The notes: generated by a model from the sequence alone, not told the origin. Positions 47,577 to 57,102 are shown, counted from the stretch's first letter. The stretch is DNA of 64,000 bases from Pseudomonas sp. RSB 5.4 (GCF_037126175.1 NZ_CP146986.1:5208501-5272500); one strand, 5' to 3'. A program made the numbers and translations.

Positions 47577-48652
47577 TGTTCACCTCGTTTCTTCAGCAGG
47601 CCGATCACGCCTTTGGGCAAATACAACGTCACGACAATGAACAGCGCACCGAGGAAGAACAGCCAGTATTCGGGGAAAGCCACGGTGAACCAGCTCTTCA
47701 TGCCGTTGACCACACCGGCACCGAGCAACGGCCCGATCAGCGTGCCGCGACCGCCGAGGGCGACCCACACTGCTGCTTCGATCGAGTTGGTCGGCGACAT
47801 TTCGCTCGGGTTGATGATGCCTACTTGCGGCACATACAACGCCCCGGCGAGACCACACAACACCGCGCTCAAGACCCAGACGAACAGCTTGAAGCCGCGC
47901 GGGTCGTAGCCGCAGAACATCAGGCGGTTTTCCGCATCGCGCAGCGCCGTCAGCACCCGGCCGAACTTGCTCTGTGCCAGACGCCAGCCGATGAACAGAC
48001 TCGCCACCAGCAGCAGCACGGTGGCCAGAAACAGCACCGCGCGGGTGCCCGGCTCAGTGATGCCGAAACCGAGAATCGTGCGGAAATTGGTGAAGCCGTT
48101 GTTGCCGCCGAAGCCGGTCTCGTTGCGGAAAAACAGGAGCATCCCGGCGAAGGTCAGGGCCTGGGTCATGATCGAGAAATACACGCCCTTGATCCGCGAG
48201 CGGAAGGCGAAGAAGCCGAACACCAGCGCCAGCAGACCCGGTGCCAGCACCACCAGACACATCGACCAGATAAAACTGCTGGTGCCGCTCCAGTACCACG
48301 GCAATTCGGTCCACGACAGAAAGGTCATGAACGCCGGCAAACCATCACCGGCCGCCTGACGCATCAGGTACATGCCCATCGCATAACCACCGAGTGCGAA
48401 GAACAGACCGTGGCCCAGCGACAGCAGCCCGGCGTAACCCCAGACCAGATCCAGCGCCAGGGCGACGATGGCGTAGCAGAGGATTTTGCCGACCAGCGTC
48501 AGCGTATACGCCGACACATGCAGCGCACTGTCCGGCGCCAGCAGCGAGAGCAGCGGCAGGGCGATCAGCAGCGCGAGGATCACCGCGCCGATGGCAAGGG
48601 TGACTTTCGGCCCGGCTTTTTGCGTGGCCGTGACAAGTAGAGGCTGGTTCAT
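47573..48652 (-). CDS. urtC: Urea ABC transporter permease UrtC
   Basis: A 359-residue permease with about ten spans, family motif DLVWGYAGLLSLGHGLFFALGG. The true start is the ATG at 48650-48652, which overlaps the urtB stop by one base; the frame happens to stay open upstream. Confidence 0.95.
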   Translation of the reverse strand: MNQPLLVTATQKAGPKVTLAIGAVILALLIALPLLSLLAPDSALHVSAYTLTLVGKILCYAIVALALDLVWGYAGLLSLGHGLFFALGGYAMGMYLMRQAAGDGLPAFMTFLSWTELPWYWSGTSSFIWSMCLVVLAPGLLALVFGFFAFRSRIKGVYFSIMTQALTFAGMLLFFRNETGFGGNNGFTNFRTILGFGITEPGTRAVLFLATVLLLVASLFIGWRLAQSKFGRVLTALRDAENRLMFCGYDPRGFKLFVWVLSAVLCGLAGALYVPQVGIINPSEMSPTNSIEAAVWVALGGRGTLIGPLLGAGVVNGMKSWFTVAFPEYWLFFLGALFIVVTLYLPKGVIGLLKKRGEQ

Positions 48653-50154
48653 CAGTCGATCACCCGTCCTTTCAGTGCGAAGAGGCCTTGCGGACGTTTC
48701 TGGATGAACAGAATGATCAGCGCGAGGATCAGGATCTTGCCCAGTACCGCACCGATCTGCGGTTCGAGAATTTTGTTGGCGATGCCGAGGCCGAAGGCGG
48801 CGAGCACGCTGCCGGCGAGTTGACCGACACCCCCGAGCACCACCACCAGGAACGAGTCGATGATGTAGCTCTGGCCCAGGTCCGGGCCGACGTTGCCGAT
48901 CTGGCTCAGCGCCACGCCACCGAGGCCGGCGATGCCCGAGCCGAGGCCGAAGGCGAGCATGTCGACGCGCCCGGTGGGCACGCCGCAGCAGGCGGCCATG
49001 TTGCGGTTCTGCGTGACCGCTCGCACGTTGAGGCCGAGGCGGGTCTTGTTCAGCAGCAGCCAGGTCAGCACCACCACGAACAAAGCGAAGGCGATGATCA
49101 CGATGCGGTTGTACGGCAGCACCAGATTCGGCAGCACCTGAATGCCGCCGGACAGCCACGCCGGGTTCGCCACCTCGACGTTCTGCGCCCCGAACAGCAG
49201 GCGTACCAACTGAATCAGCATCAGGCTGATGCCCCAGGTGGCGAGCAGGGTTTCCAGCGGCCGGCCGTAGAGGTGACGAATCACCGTGCGTTCCAGCGCC
49301 ATGCCGATCGCCGCCGTGACGAAGAACGCCACCGGCAGCGCGATCAGCGGGTAGAACTCGATGGCTTGCGGGGCGTAACGCTGGAACATCAGTTGCACCA
49401 CGTAGGTCGAGTAGGCGCCGAGCATCAGCATCTCGCCGTGGGCCATGTTGATCACCCCGAGCAGGCCGAAGGTGATCGCCAGACCGAGTGCCGCGAGCAG
49501 CAGAATCGAACCGAGGGACATGCCACTGAAGGCTTCACCGAGGATTTCGCCGACCAGCAGTTTGTGTTTCACCTGCGCCAGACTGGTTTCGGCGGCGGTG
49601 CGCACGCCGGCATCGTTTTCGACGCCGGGTTCGAGCAGGCCTTCGAGGCGGGTGCGGGCCAGGGGATCGCCGGTTTCACCGAGCAGGCGCACGGCGGCCA
49701 GACGCACTGCCGGGTCGCTGTCCACCAATTGCAGGTTGGCCAGGGCCAGGCTCAGGGCGGCGTGGACGCTTTCATCTTTTTCGCCAGCCAGTTGCTGGTC
49801 GAGGAATTTCAGCTGCGCGGGTTTCGCGCTTTTCTGCAATTGCTGCGCAGCAGTCAGACGGATTTTGGCGTCGGCGGCGAGCAATTGGTGGCTGGCCAAA
49901 GCGGTGTCGATCAGACCCCGCAGGCGGTTGTTCAAGCGCAGGGTTTTGGTTTGGCCGTCGAGGGTCAATTCGCCTTGTTGCAGGGCGTTGATCAGCTCGA
50001 CACGCGCCGGCTCGGGCTGCGCGGCCCAGGCTTCGAGCAGTTTGGCTTGCTGCACGGGATTGGCGGCGACGAAGTCTTCGGCGTCGCCGGCAAAGGCAGT
50101 CATCGGCAACAGCAGTGCGATGGCGAGGATGAAGCGGTAAAGGGTAGTCGGCAT
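48652..50154 (-). CDS. urtB: Urea ABC transporter permease UrtB
   Basis: A 500-residue permease. Residues 1-22 look like a signal peptide, followed by a periplasmic helical-repeat region of about 180 residues, then eight or so spans with GVINMAHGEMLMLGAYSTYV. The long N-terminal domain is usual for UrtB and absent from LivH. It is separated from urtA by 238 bp holding a hairpin and a REP doublet. Confidence 0.95.
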   Translation of the reverse strand: MPTTLYRFILAIALLLPMTAFAGDAEDFVAANPVQQAKLLEAWAAQPEPARVELINALQQGELTLDGQTKTLRLNNRLRGLIDTALASHQLLAADAKIRLTAAQQLQKSAKPAQLKFLDQQLAGEKDESVHAALSLALANLQLVDSDPAVRLAAVRLLGETGDPLARTRLEGLLEPGVENDAGVRTAAETSLAQVKHKLLVGEILGEAFSGMSLGSILLLAALGLAITFGLLGVINMAHGEMLMLGAYSTYVVQLMFQRYAPQAIEFYPLIALPVAFFVTAAIGMALERTVIRHLYGRPLETLLATWGISLMLIQLVRLLFGAQNVEVANPAWLSGGIQVLPNLVLPYNRIVIIAFALFVVVLTWLLLNKTRLGLNVRAVTQNRNMAACCGVPTGRVDMLAFGLGSGIAGLGGVALSQIGNVGPDLGQSYIIDSFLVVVLGGVGQLAGSVLAAFGLGIANKILEPQIGAVLGKILILALIILFIQKRPQGLFALKGRVID

Positions 50155-50193
50155 AAAGAGTCGCCTTGCGCGGACTAATTGTGGGCACAGCCT

Positions 50194-50327
50194 TTGTGGC
50201 GAGGGGATTTATCCCCGATGGGTTGCGAAGCAGCCCTGAATCCAGCAGTCGCGGTGTATCAGATTGATCGCGTCGACTGCTTTCGCGACTGCTTCGCAGC
50301 CGGTCGGGGATAAATCCCCTCACCACA
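50194..50327. repeat. REP doublet, family 2
   Basis: Family 2 arms (TGTGGCGAGGGGATTTATCC and complement) about 130 bp apart with a CTGCGAAGCAG inner segment. It lies between urtA and urtB. Confidence 0.9.
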
Positions 50328-50351
50328 AAATATTGTTCCCACAGAGGGATT

Positions 50352-50384
50352 GTGTCGGGCCGAAAATGCTCTTCAGCCCGACAC
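50352..50384 (-). promoter_or_regulatory. Stable hairpin after urtA
   Basis: A 9-bp perfect stem GTGTCGGGC/GCCCGACAC with a 15-nt loop begins 8 nt after the urtA stop. There is no T-run, so it probably protects the urtA message or only partly stops transcription. Confidence 0.6.
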
Positions 50385-50392
50385 CCAATGGC

Positions 50393-51658
50393 TCAGTTGC
50401 TCTTCACCGCATAATCCGGCTTCTTGTCGTTGCCATCGATAAACGGGCTCCACGGCTGGGCACGGATCGGCCCTTCGGTCTGCCAGACCACGTTGAACTG
50501 ACCGTCAGCCTGGATCTCGCCGATCATCACCGGTTTGTGCAGGTGGTGATTGGTCTTGTCCATGGTCAGGGTGTAACCGGACGGCGCGGCAAAGGTCTGG
50601 CCAGCCAGTGCTTCGCGGACCTTGTCGACGTCGGTGGACTTGGCTTTTTCAACGGCTTGCGCCCACATGTGGATGCCGACGTAGGTGGCTTCCATCGGGT
50701 CGTTGGTCACCGCTTTGTCGGCGCCCGGCAGGTTGTGTTTCTTCGCGTAGGCCTTCCAGTCAGCGACGAACTTCTTGTTCACCGGGTTCTCCACGGACTC
50801 GAAGTAGTTCCACGCCGCGAGGTTGCCCACCAGCGGTTTGGTGTCGATGCCGCGTAGCTCTTCTTCACCCACCGAGAACGCCACCACCGGTACGTCGGTA
50901 GCCTTCAGGCCCTGGTTGGCCAGCTCTTTGTAGAACGGCACGTTGGAGTCGCCGTTGACCGTGGAAATCACAGCGGTCTTGCCACCGGCGGAGAATTTCT
51001 TGATGTTGGCGACGATGGTTTGATAGTCGCTGTGACCGAACGGGGTGTAGACCTCTTCGATGTCCTTGTCGGCCACGCCTTTGGAATGCAGGAACGAGCG
51101 CAGGATCTTGTTGGTGGTGCGCGGGTAGACGTAGTCGGTGCCGAGCAGGAAGAAACGCTTGGCGCTGCCGCCTTCTTCGCTCATCAGGTATTCCACCGCC
51201 GGAATCGCCTGTTGGTTCGGTGCGGCGCCGGTGTAGAACACGTTCGGCGACATTTCTTCGCCTTCGTACTGCACCGGGTAGAACAGCAGGCCGTTGAGTT
51301 CTTCGAACACCGGCAGTACCGATTTACGTGATACCGAGGTCCAGCAACCGAACACCACCGCGACCTTGTCCTGCGTCAGCAACTGCCGGCCCTTCTCGGC
51401 GAACAGCGGCCAGTTCGACGCAGGGTCGACCACCACCGGTTCGAGCATCTTGCCGTTCACGCCGCCCTTGGCGTTGATTTCGTCGATGGTCATCAGCGCC
51501 ATGTCTTTGAGCGACGTTTCGGAGATCGCCATGGTCCCGGACAACGAATGCAGAATCCCCACCTTGATGGTCTCGGCGGCCTGGACAGTCCAGGTCATGC
51601 CCATCGCGGCAATGGATGCCGTGAGTGTGAAAGCCTTGATCAAACTGCGACGCTTCAT
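50393..51658 (-). CDS. urtA: Urea ABC transporter substrate-binding protein UrtA
   Basis: A 421-residue periplasmic receptor. The signal peptide MKRRSLIKAFTLTASIAAMG... ends near VQA, then AETIKVGILHSLSGTMAISE, diagnostic of UrtA. It binds urea (and perhaps short amides) and is first of urtABCDE. ATG follows GGAGATCGCACA. A predicted sigma-54 start lies about 55 nt upstream. Confidence 0.96.
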   Translation of the reverse strand: MKRRSLIKAFTLTASIAAMGMTWTVQAAETIKVGILHSLSGTMAISETSLKDMALMTIDEINAKGGVNGKMLEPVVVDPASNWPLFAEKGRQLLTQDKVAVVFGCWTSVSRKSVLPVFEELNGLLFYPVQYEGEEMSPNVFYTGAAPNQQAIPAVEYLMSEEGGSAKRFFLLGTDYVYPRTTNKILRSFLHSKGVADKDIEEVYTPFGHSDYQTIVANIKKFSAGGKTAVISTVNGDSNVPFYKELANQGLKATDVPVVAFSVGEEELRGIDTKPLVGNLAAWNYFESVENPVNKKFVADWKAYAKKHNLPGADKAVTNDPMEATYVGIHMWAQAVEKAKSTDVDKVREALAGQTFAAPSGYTLTMDKTNHHLHKPVMIGEIQADGQFNVVWQTEGPIRAQPWSPFIDGNDKKPDYAVKSN

Positions 51659-51723
51659 TGTGCGATCTCCATGAACATTAAAGTTTTTTATGGTTGGCAG
51701 ATGCGGACGACTGAAGACTGTTT

Positions 51724-51739
51724 TGCAAGGGCTGTGCCC
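51724..51739 (-). promoter_or_regulatory. Near-consensus sigma-54 promoter of urtABCDE-ure
   Basis: Read on the minus strand, GGGCACAGCCCTTGCA differs from TGGCACG-N4-TTGCW at two fixed positions, with correct GG/GC spacing. Transcription should start near 51713. Confidence 0.65.
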
Positions 51740-51792
51740 GGTCGGGATCGGGCAGGAAAATGTCGGTTTAGAGCGGTTGCGCGCGGGCGGGG

Positions 51793-51828
51793 TGCACCAT
51801 GAAGGGACGCGGAGAGAGCGCTGGTGCA
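51793..51828. promoter_or_regulatory. NtrC-like half-sites upstream of urtA
   Basis: TGCACCA (51793-51799) and TGGTGCA (51822-51828) match the two arms of an NtrC site but are 22 bp apart instead of about 3. They lie about 80-115 bp before the predicted start, the usual place for NtrC. Confidence 0.45.
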
Positions 51829-51860
51829 AGCGGCCGCGCCAGATTGGGGCGCACACTGTT

Positions 51861-51956
51861 CCTGTAGGAGCTGCCGCAGGCTGCGATCTTTTGACTTTGA
51901 TTTTCAATGATCAAAAGCAAGATCAAGAGATCGCAGCCTGCGGCAGCTCCTACAGG
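51861..51956. repeat. Family 3 REP hairpin
   Basis: TGTAGGAGCTGCCGCAGGCT and its complement with GATCTTTTGA-type inner arms, less perfect than the copy at 46606. It lies between the urtA promoter and the permease gene. Confidence 0.9.
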
Positions 51957-51971
51957 GGGGATTGGGTTGTG

Positions 51972-52982
51972 TCAGCGGCGGCGCATCAGACCGATGAAGA
52001 ACAGGCCGCCGATAGCCGCAGTGGCAACGCCGATGGGCAGGTCTTCCGGCGCGATCATGGTGCGCGCGGCGACATCGACCCACACCAGGAACAGGCTGCC
52101 AAGCAGTACGCAGGCCGGCAGCAGTCGCCGGTGTTCGGCCCCGACCAGACGCCGGGCAATGTGCGGCACCATCAGCCCGACAAAACCGATCGAGCCGCTG
52201 ATCGACACCAGCACCCCGGTCATCAAGGACGCGATCACAAACACCCGCAGGCGCACCGCGCGGGCATTCAGGCCGAGGGTCACGGCGGTCTGCTCGCCGG
52301 CCATCAAGGCGTTCAATGGCCGAGCCATGCCGAGCAGCAGACCGAGGCCGAGCAACACGCTCAGCGCCGGTATCGTCAGCAACTCCCAACGCGCCAGCCC
52401 GAGGCCGCCGAGCATCCAGAACATCACCGCCGAGCTGGCGCGATGGTCGCCCATGAACAGCAGCAGATTGGCGATTGCCATCATCACGAACGACACCGCC
52501 ACGCCGCACAGCAGCAAGCGGTCGCTGTCGAGCCGACCCTGACGGTTGGCAATGCCCAGCACCAGAAACATGCTCAGCAACGCACCGATGAATGCGGCAA
52601 TCGGCAAGGTCAGCAGGCCGACGATTTCACCGATGTGCAGCACCACGATCACGGCGCCGAGGGTCGCGCCGGAGGTGACGCCAAGCAGGTGCGGATCGGC
52701 CAGCGGATTGCGCGTCACCGCTTGCAGCACCGCGCCGATCAACGCCAGCCCGGCGCCGACCAACGCCCCGAGCAACATGCGCGGCACGCGGATCAGCCAG
52801 ACGATGTGTTCCTGCCCGGCGCTCCAGCTCACCTCGCCGAGACTGAAGGCCTTGTGCAGGAGAATCCGCCAAACCACATCCACCGGCACCCGCGCCGGGC
52901 CGAATCCCAGCGACACCACGCACGACACCAGCAACACGGCGCCGAGGGCGGTCAACAACAGGGCGTAGCGCCGGTCGATCAT
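51972..52982 (-). CDS. FecCD-family metal-chelate ABC permease
   Basis: A 336-residue permease with about ten spans. The family segments LRVPRMLLGALVGAGLALIGA-like and NPLADPHLLGVTSGATLG, and GSIGFVGLMVPHIAR near the C terminus, identify the BtuC/FecCD/FhuB type. It is the last gene of a three-gene transporter, overlapping the binding-protein gene by 4 bp. Substrate: an iron chelate or a corrinoid; undecided. Confidence 0.93.
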   Translation of the reverse strand: MIDRRYALLLTALGAVLLVSCVVSLGFGPARVPVDVVWRILLHKAFSLGEVSWSAGQEHIVWLIRVPRMLLGALVGAGLALIGAVLQAVTRNPLADPHLLGVTSGATLGAVIVVLHIGEIVGLLTLPIAAFIGALLSMFLVLGIANRQGRLDSDRLLLCGVAVSFVMMAIANLLLFMGDHRASSAVMFWMLGGLGLARWELLTIPALSVLLGLGLLLGMARPLNALMAGEQTAVTLGLNARAVRLRVFVIASLMTGVLVSISGSIGFVGLMVPHIARRLVGAEHRRLLPACVLLGSLFLVWVDVAARTMIAPEDLPIGVATAAIGGLFFIGLMRRR

Positions 52983-53926
52983 TCGCCGTGGAACCCCTTG
53001 GCCAGGGTTTCCACCGCCAGCACGTTATCGATCCCCGGCGTGGCCTGCACGTAGGGAATAACGATGAAACGCTGGTTCTTGATCGCATCCACCGATTGCA
53101 GCGCCGGGTTCTTCAGCAGGAATTCGATCTTCTGCTCGGCGGTGATTTCGCTGTAATCGACGATCACGATCACCTGTGGATTGCGTTCGACCACAGTCTC
53201 CCAATTGACCCGGGTCCAGCTCGCTTCGACGTCGTCGAGAATGTTGCGCCCGCCGGCCGCATCGATCAGCGCCTGCGGCATGCCGAGACGCCCGGAAGTC
53301 ATGGCGCGGTCTTCGCCGCTGTCGTAGAGAAACACGCGCGGCTGGTCGGCAGGCAGATCTTTACGGATTTGGGCGACCTGTTGCTGCATGTCGGCGATCA
53401 GTGCGTTGGCGCGATCCTGCACGTCGAAAATCTTCCCGAGGTTGCGCAGGTCGTTATAGGTGTCGTCCAGCGTCGCCGCCGGGCGTTTCATCACGAAGGC
53501 ACAGGACTCGGTCAGCTCATACACGTTGATGCCCAGCGGTTGCAGGGTCTGCGGGGTGAGATCGCCGCCGACGCGCATGCCGTAATCCCAACCGGCGAAG
53601 AAGAAATCGACGTTGGCGTTGAGCAGGGTTTCCACCGACGGATATTTCGCGGCCAGCTCCGGCAAACCGTCGAGCAGCGACTGCATTTCGGGCGTCACCG
53701 ACTTCCAGCCACTGACACCGCTGTAACCGGCCATGCGCGATTTGAGGCCGAGGGCGAGCATCATCTGGGTCATGTTGATGTCGTGACTGACCGCGTGTTT
53801 CGGCGCCTGCTTGAAGGTCACTTCGCGGTTGCAGCTATGGATGGTCAGCGGGTATTTCGTGGCTTCGGCCAGGGCTTGAGCACTGCACAACAGAAGAGCG
53901 ACGCAAAGCAGAGAACGCACAGTCAT
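52979..53926 (-). CDS. Metal-chelate ABC substrate-binding protein
   Basis: A 315-residue periplasmic protein of the BtuF/FecB class. The signal peptide MTVRSLLCVALLLCSAQALA is clear. The sequence has HDINMTQMMLALGLKSRMAG and DFFFAGWDYGMRVGG. The latter parts are typical of siderophore receptors of this class. It overlaps both neighbours by 4 bp. Confidence 0.9.
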   Translation of the reverse strand: MTVRSLLCVALLLCSAQALAEATKYPLTIHSCNREVTFKQAPKHAVSHDINMTQMMLALGLKSRMAGYSGVSGWKSVTPEMQSLLDGLPELAAKYPSVETLLNANVDFFFAGWDYGMRVGGDLTPQTLQPLGINVYELTESCAFVMKRPAATLDDTYNDLRNLGKIFDVQDRANALIADMQQQVAQIRKDLPADQPRVFLYDSGEDRAMTSGRLGMPQALIDAAGGRNILDDVEASWTRVNWETVVERNPQVIVIVDYSEITAEQKIEFLLKNPALQSVDAIKNQRFIVIPYVQATPGIDNVLAVETLAKGFHGE

Positions 53927-54711
53927 GGTCGGGTTATCCAGGTGATTCGCGGGTAGTCGTGGAGGGGGTGGGAGTCGATCAACGCTTCGACGCCGAACAC
54001 GTCGCGCAGCAGCTCGGTGGTGAGCACTTGCTGCGGCGTGCCGCTGGCGACGATCCGTCCGTGGTTGATCACGTACAGTCGGTCGCAGAAGGCGGCCGCG
54101 AGGTTCAGGTCGTGGATGCTGGCGAGGGTACCGATCTGCAGGCGTTTGACCAGTTGCAGCAGCTCAAGCTGATAACGCGGGTCGAGATGGTTGGTCGGCT
54201 CGTCGAGGATCAGCAGTTGCGGTTGCTGGGTCAGGGCGCGGGCAAGGATCACCCGCTGTTTTTCACCGCCGGACAGCGTGGCGAAAGCATGGTCTTCGAA
54301 GCCGTCGAGGCCGACGGATGTGAGCGCTTGCGTCGCCAGCTGTCGATCTTCCAGCGTGTCGCCATCGAACAGGCCTTTGTGCGGCGTGCGGCCCATGGCG
54401 ACCACTTCTTCGACGGTCAGGCCAAAGGCATCGGGGAACTCCTGCAAGACCACGGCGATGCGTTTTGCGCTCCAGCGCGAGGATTGCTTCCACACGTTGT
54501 GGTGATCGAGTCTGACCTCACCGCTTTCCGGCTGACTGAAGCGATAGGCGCACCGCAGCAGGCTGGTCTTGCCGCTGCCGTTGGGGCCGATCAGCCCGAC
54601 GAACTCACCGGCAGCCACCTGCAACGAGGCGTCACGCAGCTGGAACTGGTGATGGCAGTGGCCGTGGCCCAGGGGTGTCCAGGCGAGGTTGGTGAGGTTT
54701 AGCGAGGTCAT
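53923..54711 (-). CDS. Metal-chelate ABC ATP-binding protein
   Basis: A 262-residue ATPase of the FecE/BtuD class. Walker A is GPNGSGKTS, the signature LSGGEKQRVILARA, and Walker B LLILDEPTNHLDP. The start MTSLNLTNLAW was chosen; the open frame upstream reads through a REP element. First gene of the three-gene importer and next after the TonB receptor. Confidence 0.93.
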   Translation of the reverse strand: MTSLNLTNLAWTPLGHGHCHHQFQLRDASLQVAAGEFVGLIGPNGSGKTSLLRCAYRFSQPESGEVRLDHHNVWKQSSRWSAKRIAVVLQEFPDAFGLTVEEVVAMGRTPHKGLFDGDTLEDRQLATQALTSVGLDGFEDHAFATLSGGEKQRVILARALTQQPQLLILDEPTNHLDPRYQLELLQLVKRLQIGTLASIHDLNLAAAFCDRLYVINHGRIVASGTPQQVLTTELLRDVFGVEALIDSHPLHDYPRITWITRP

Positions 54712-54747
54712 GCTTCTACTCTGAAATATCTGGCGTTGCTGATGACG

Positions 54748-54815
54748 CCTTCGCGAGCAAGCCCGCTCCCACAGTTGATCGCGTTTCAATGTGGGAGCGG
54801 GCTTGCTCGCGAAGA
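54748..54815. repeat. REP doublet, family 1
   Basis: Inverted family 1 pair between the TonB receptor and the ABC ATPase. Confidence 0.9.
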
Positions 54816-54825
54816 GGCCCATGAA

Positions 54826-56949
54826 TCAAAAGGTGTAATCGGCCGTGACGAAGAACGATCTCGGTTCGCCGAGAATCCACTGCTGGCCCTCATTGTATTG
54901 GCTTTGTGCGTACTGGCGGTCAAACAGATTGTTCACCTGCAGGCCCAGCGTGGTGTTGCGCAAGGCTTGCCACGACAGCGTCGCATCGACCACGGTGTAA
55001 CTCGGCAGCTCGTTGCGGTTGGCCATGTCGGCGTAACGCGCATCGACATAACGCACGCCGGCGCCGGCCTTCAGGTCATCGCTGAGGTTTTTGTTCAGCC
55101 ACAGATTGGCCGTTCGACGCGGCACATCCACCGGGCGATTGCCGTTGTACGACAGGGTTTGCCCGTTGACCACTTCGGAGAAGTCATCGTACCTGGCCTT
55201 CACAATCGCCGCGTTGGCCTGCAGTTGCCAGGCGTGCGGTAGTTGCAGGTCGAGGCTGGCTTCCAGGCCGTTGGACGATTGCTGGCCGACTTGCTGCTTG
55301 AGCGTCGGGTTGCCCGGATCGTCGGTCAGCAGTTTCTTTTTGACAATGCGATAGGCGGCCAGGGTGAACTCACCGCGCTGATCCCAGAACAACTGCTTCA
55401 GGCCGACCTCGGTCTGGCGTGCAGTCGAGAGGTCGTATTGCTGCTGGCTCGGGCTCAGCGAAATCAAGCCACCGATGCCGTCGGTGCTGGTCGCGACCTG
55501 ACCGTAGAAAGAAGTCTGTGGTGTCAGGGCAAACACCAGTCCGGCCTTCCAGTTGTTGCCGGTCAGGGTCTTGTCGCTCTGGCTGCCATCGACCAGGTTG
55601 TTGCGATCCACATGCACGTAATCACGGCGCACGCCGGTCACCAGCGACCAGCGCTCGCTCAGTTGCGTGCGGTTTTCAGCGAACACTGACATCTGTTTTG
55701 TGGTGCTGTCGAACTGGTCGCGGTACGGGTTGGCGCTTTCGAAATAGCCCGGTTGCGGGTGATACAGGTCCAAGGGCTGACCGTTGGGCAACACATCGTT
55801 GAACGGCGAGTTGCTGTCGAGCTGGAAGCGGATGCGGTTGTGATCGACGCCGGTCACGGTCTGGCTGTCGAGGCCGAACAGCGAGTGCTTGAAGGTGAAG
55901 GTCTGGCGGTCGCCGACCTGCTCCTGCTGGTGGCCGATGCCGAAGTAGCCACTGCGGCTGAGCTGTTGCGTGGCGGTGTCGAAGTTGTAGTTTTCGGCGT
56001 TCTGCCAGCGGCGCTGGGCCTTGAGGTAGTACAGCTCGTTGCTGGCACTGACGGCGTCGTTGATCTGCCAATCGGTGGTCAGTCGCGTCCACTGATCGTT
56101 GTAGTGCTGCTGGTCGTCGCGCACGTTGTAGTTCTTGTTACGCAGGCTGTTCTGCAATCGGCCGTTGATCAGTGGCGTGCCGAAGTAGTTCTGCGGACGC
56201 TGGTCGCCGTAGTCGTGGGCGAGGGTGAAGGCCAGGTCATCAGTGGCTTGCCAGCGCAGCGCGGCGCTGATGAAGTCGCTGGAGGAGTCACCGCGATCGA
56301 TCCAGCCGTTGCTGCGCAGGCGATTGAGATTGAGGCGATAGCTCAGGGTGTCGCTCAGCGAACCGCCGCTGTCGAATGCCTGCTGCTGGCTGTCGTAGGA
56401 ACCGTAGCCGACGCGCAGGTGGTTTTCGATTTCACCCTCGAACGGTTTTTTCGGGATCACGTTGACCACCGCGCCGGTCGCGCCTTCGCCGTACAGCACC
56501 GAGGCCGGGCCGCGCAGTACGTCGACGCGCGCTACCGACCAGGTGTCGACCGGAAAGGTCACGGTGCCCATGCCGGTGTACATCCGGTTGCCGTCATACA
56601 ACTGCATCACCGAACTCTGCCCGGTAAAACCGCGTGCCTGCAACGAGGTGCCGCCATCGCCCGGGGTGCCGGTGCGGCTGATGCCGGTGCTGCGTGACAC
56701 GGCGTCCTGCACGCTGCGATCGCCACGGGCGCGCACCTGCTCGCCGCTGAGGCTTTCGACGCTGGCCGGGGTTTCCATGGCCGTCAGGTTCAGGCGTGAG
56801 CCAGCGGTGGTCGGTGTGGTCAGGCTGACGTTTTCGTCATCCATGGCCGGGGCGCTGATGGTTCCGGTGGGCAGCGTCAACGGTTGGCCATCGGCGCTGG
56901 CGTTGTTCAGGGCAAGCAGGCAGAGACTGGACAAGAGGTACTTGTTCAT
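54826..56949 (-). CDS. TonB-dependent siderophore receptor
   Basis: A 707-residue outer-membrane receptor. A signal peptide ends near ASA, then a plug domain with ESLSGEQVRARGDRSVQDAV, LQARGFTGQ and GPASVLYGEGATGAVVNVI, then a 22-strand barrel ending in VTADYTF with the terminal Phe. Plug motifs are those of siderophore receptors rather than vitamin B12. It probably works with the ABC genes downstream. No Fur box was recognised upstream. Confidence 0.92.
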   Translation of the reverse strand: MNKYLLSSLCLLALNNASADGQPLTLPTGTISAPAMDDENVSLTTPTTAGSRLNLTAMETPASVESLSGEQVRARGDRSVQDAVSRSTGISRTGTPGDGGTSLQARGFTGQSSVMQLYDGNRMYTGMGTVTFPVDTWSVARVDVLRGPASVLYGEGATGAVVNVIPKKPFEGEIENHLRVGYGSYDSQQQAFDSGGSLSDTLSYRLNLNRLRSNGWIDRGDSSSDFISAALRWQATDDLAFTLAHDYGDQRPQNYFGTPLINGRLQNSLRNKNYNVRDDQQHYNDQWTRLTTDWQINDAVSASNELYYLKAQRRWQNAENYNFDTATQQLSRSGYFGIGHQQEQVGDRQTFTFKHSLFGLDSQTVTGVDHNRIRFQLDSNSPFNDVLPNGQPLDLYHPQPGYFESANPYRDQFDSTTKQMSVFAENRTQLSERWSLVTGVRRDYVHVDRNNLVDGSQSDKTLTGNNWKAGLVFALTPQTSFYGQVATSTDGIGGLISLSPSQQQYDLSTARQTEVGLKQLFWDQRGEFTLAAYRIVKKKLLTDDPGNPTLKQQVGQQSSNGLEASLDLQLPHAWQLQANAAIVKARYDDFSEVVNGQTLSYNGNRPVDVPRRTANLWLNKNLSDDLKAGAGVRYVDARYADMANRNELPSYTVVDATLSWQALRNTTLGLQVNNLFDRQYAQSQYNEGQQWILGEPRSFFVTADYTF

Positions 56950-56979
56950 CGGGGCGGTGAATCACTTCTTCAAAAGACA

Positions 56980-57002
56980 GCCCGCCACTTTTGGTGGCGG
57001 GC
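56980..57002. promoter_or_regulatory. GC-rich hairpin in the receptor leader
   Basis: GCCCGCCA and TGGCGGGC pair around a 7-nt loop, 31 bp before the receptor start. On the minus strand it is followed by TGTCTTTTG, so it could be a terminator for upstream reading or an attenuator. Confidence 0.5.
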
Positions 57003-57013
57003 AGAGCGGCAAT

Positions 57014-57102
57014 TGTGGGAGCGGGCTTGCTCGCGAAGAGGGCGTGTCAGGCACCCTGTTCGTTGCATGACACTGCGCCTTCGCGAGCAAGCCCGCTCCC
57101 AC
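57014..57102. repeat. REP doublet, family 1
   Basis: Inverted family 1 pair between the PepSY gene and the siderophore receptor. Confidence 0.9.

Noticed and set aside
48688..50178. 496-codon plus-strand frame opposite urtB
   Set aside because: Covers a gene with clear family motifs on the other strand; the frame is His/Gln-rich and has no motif.
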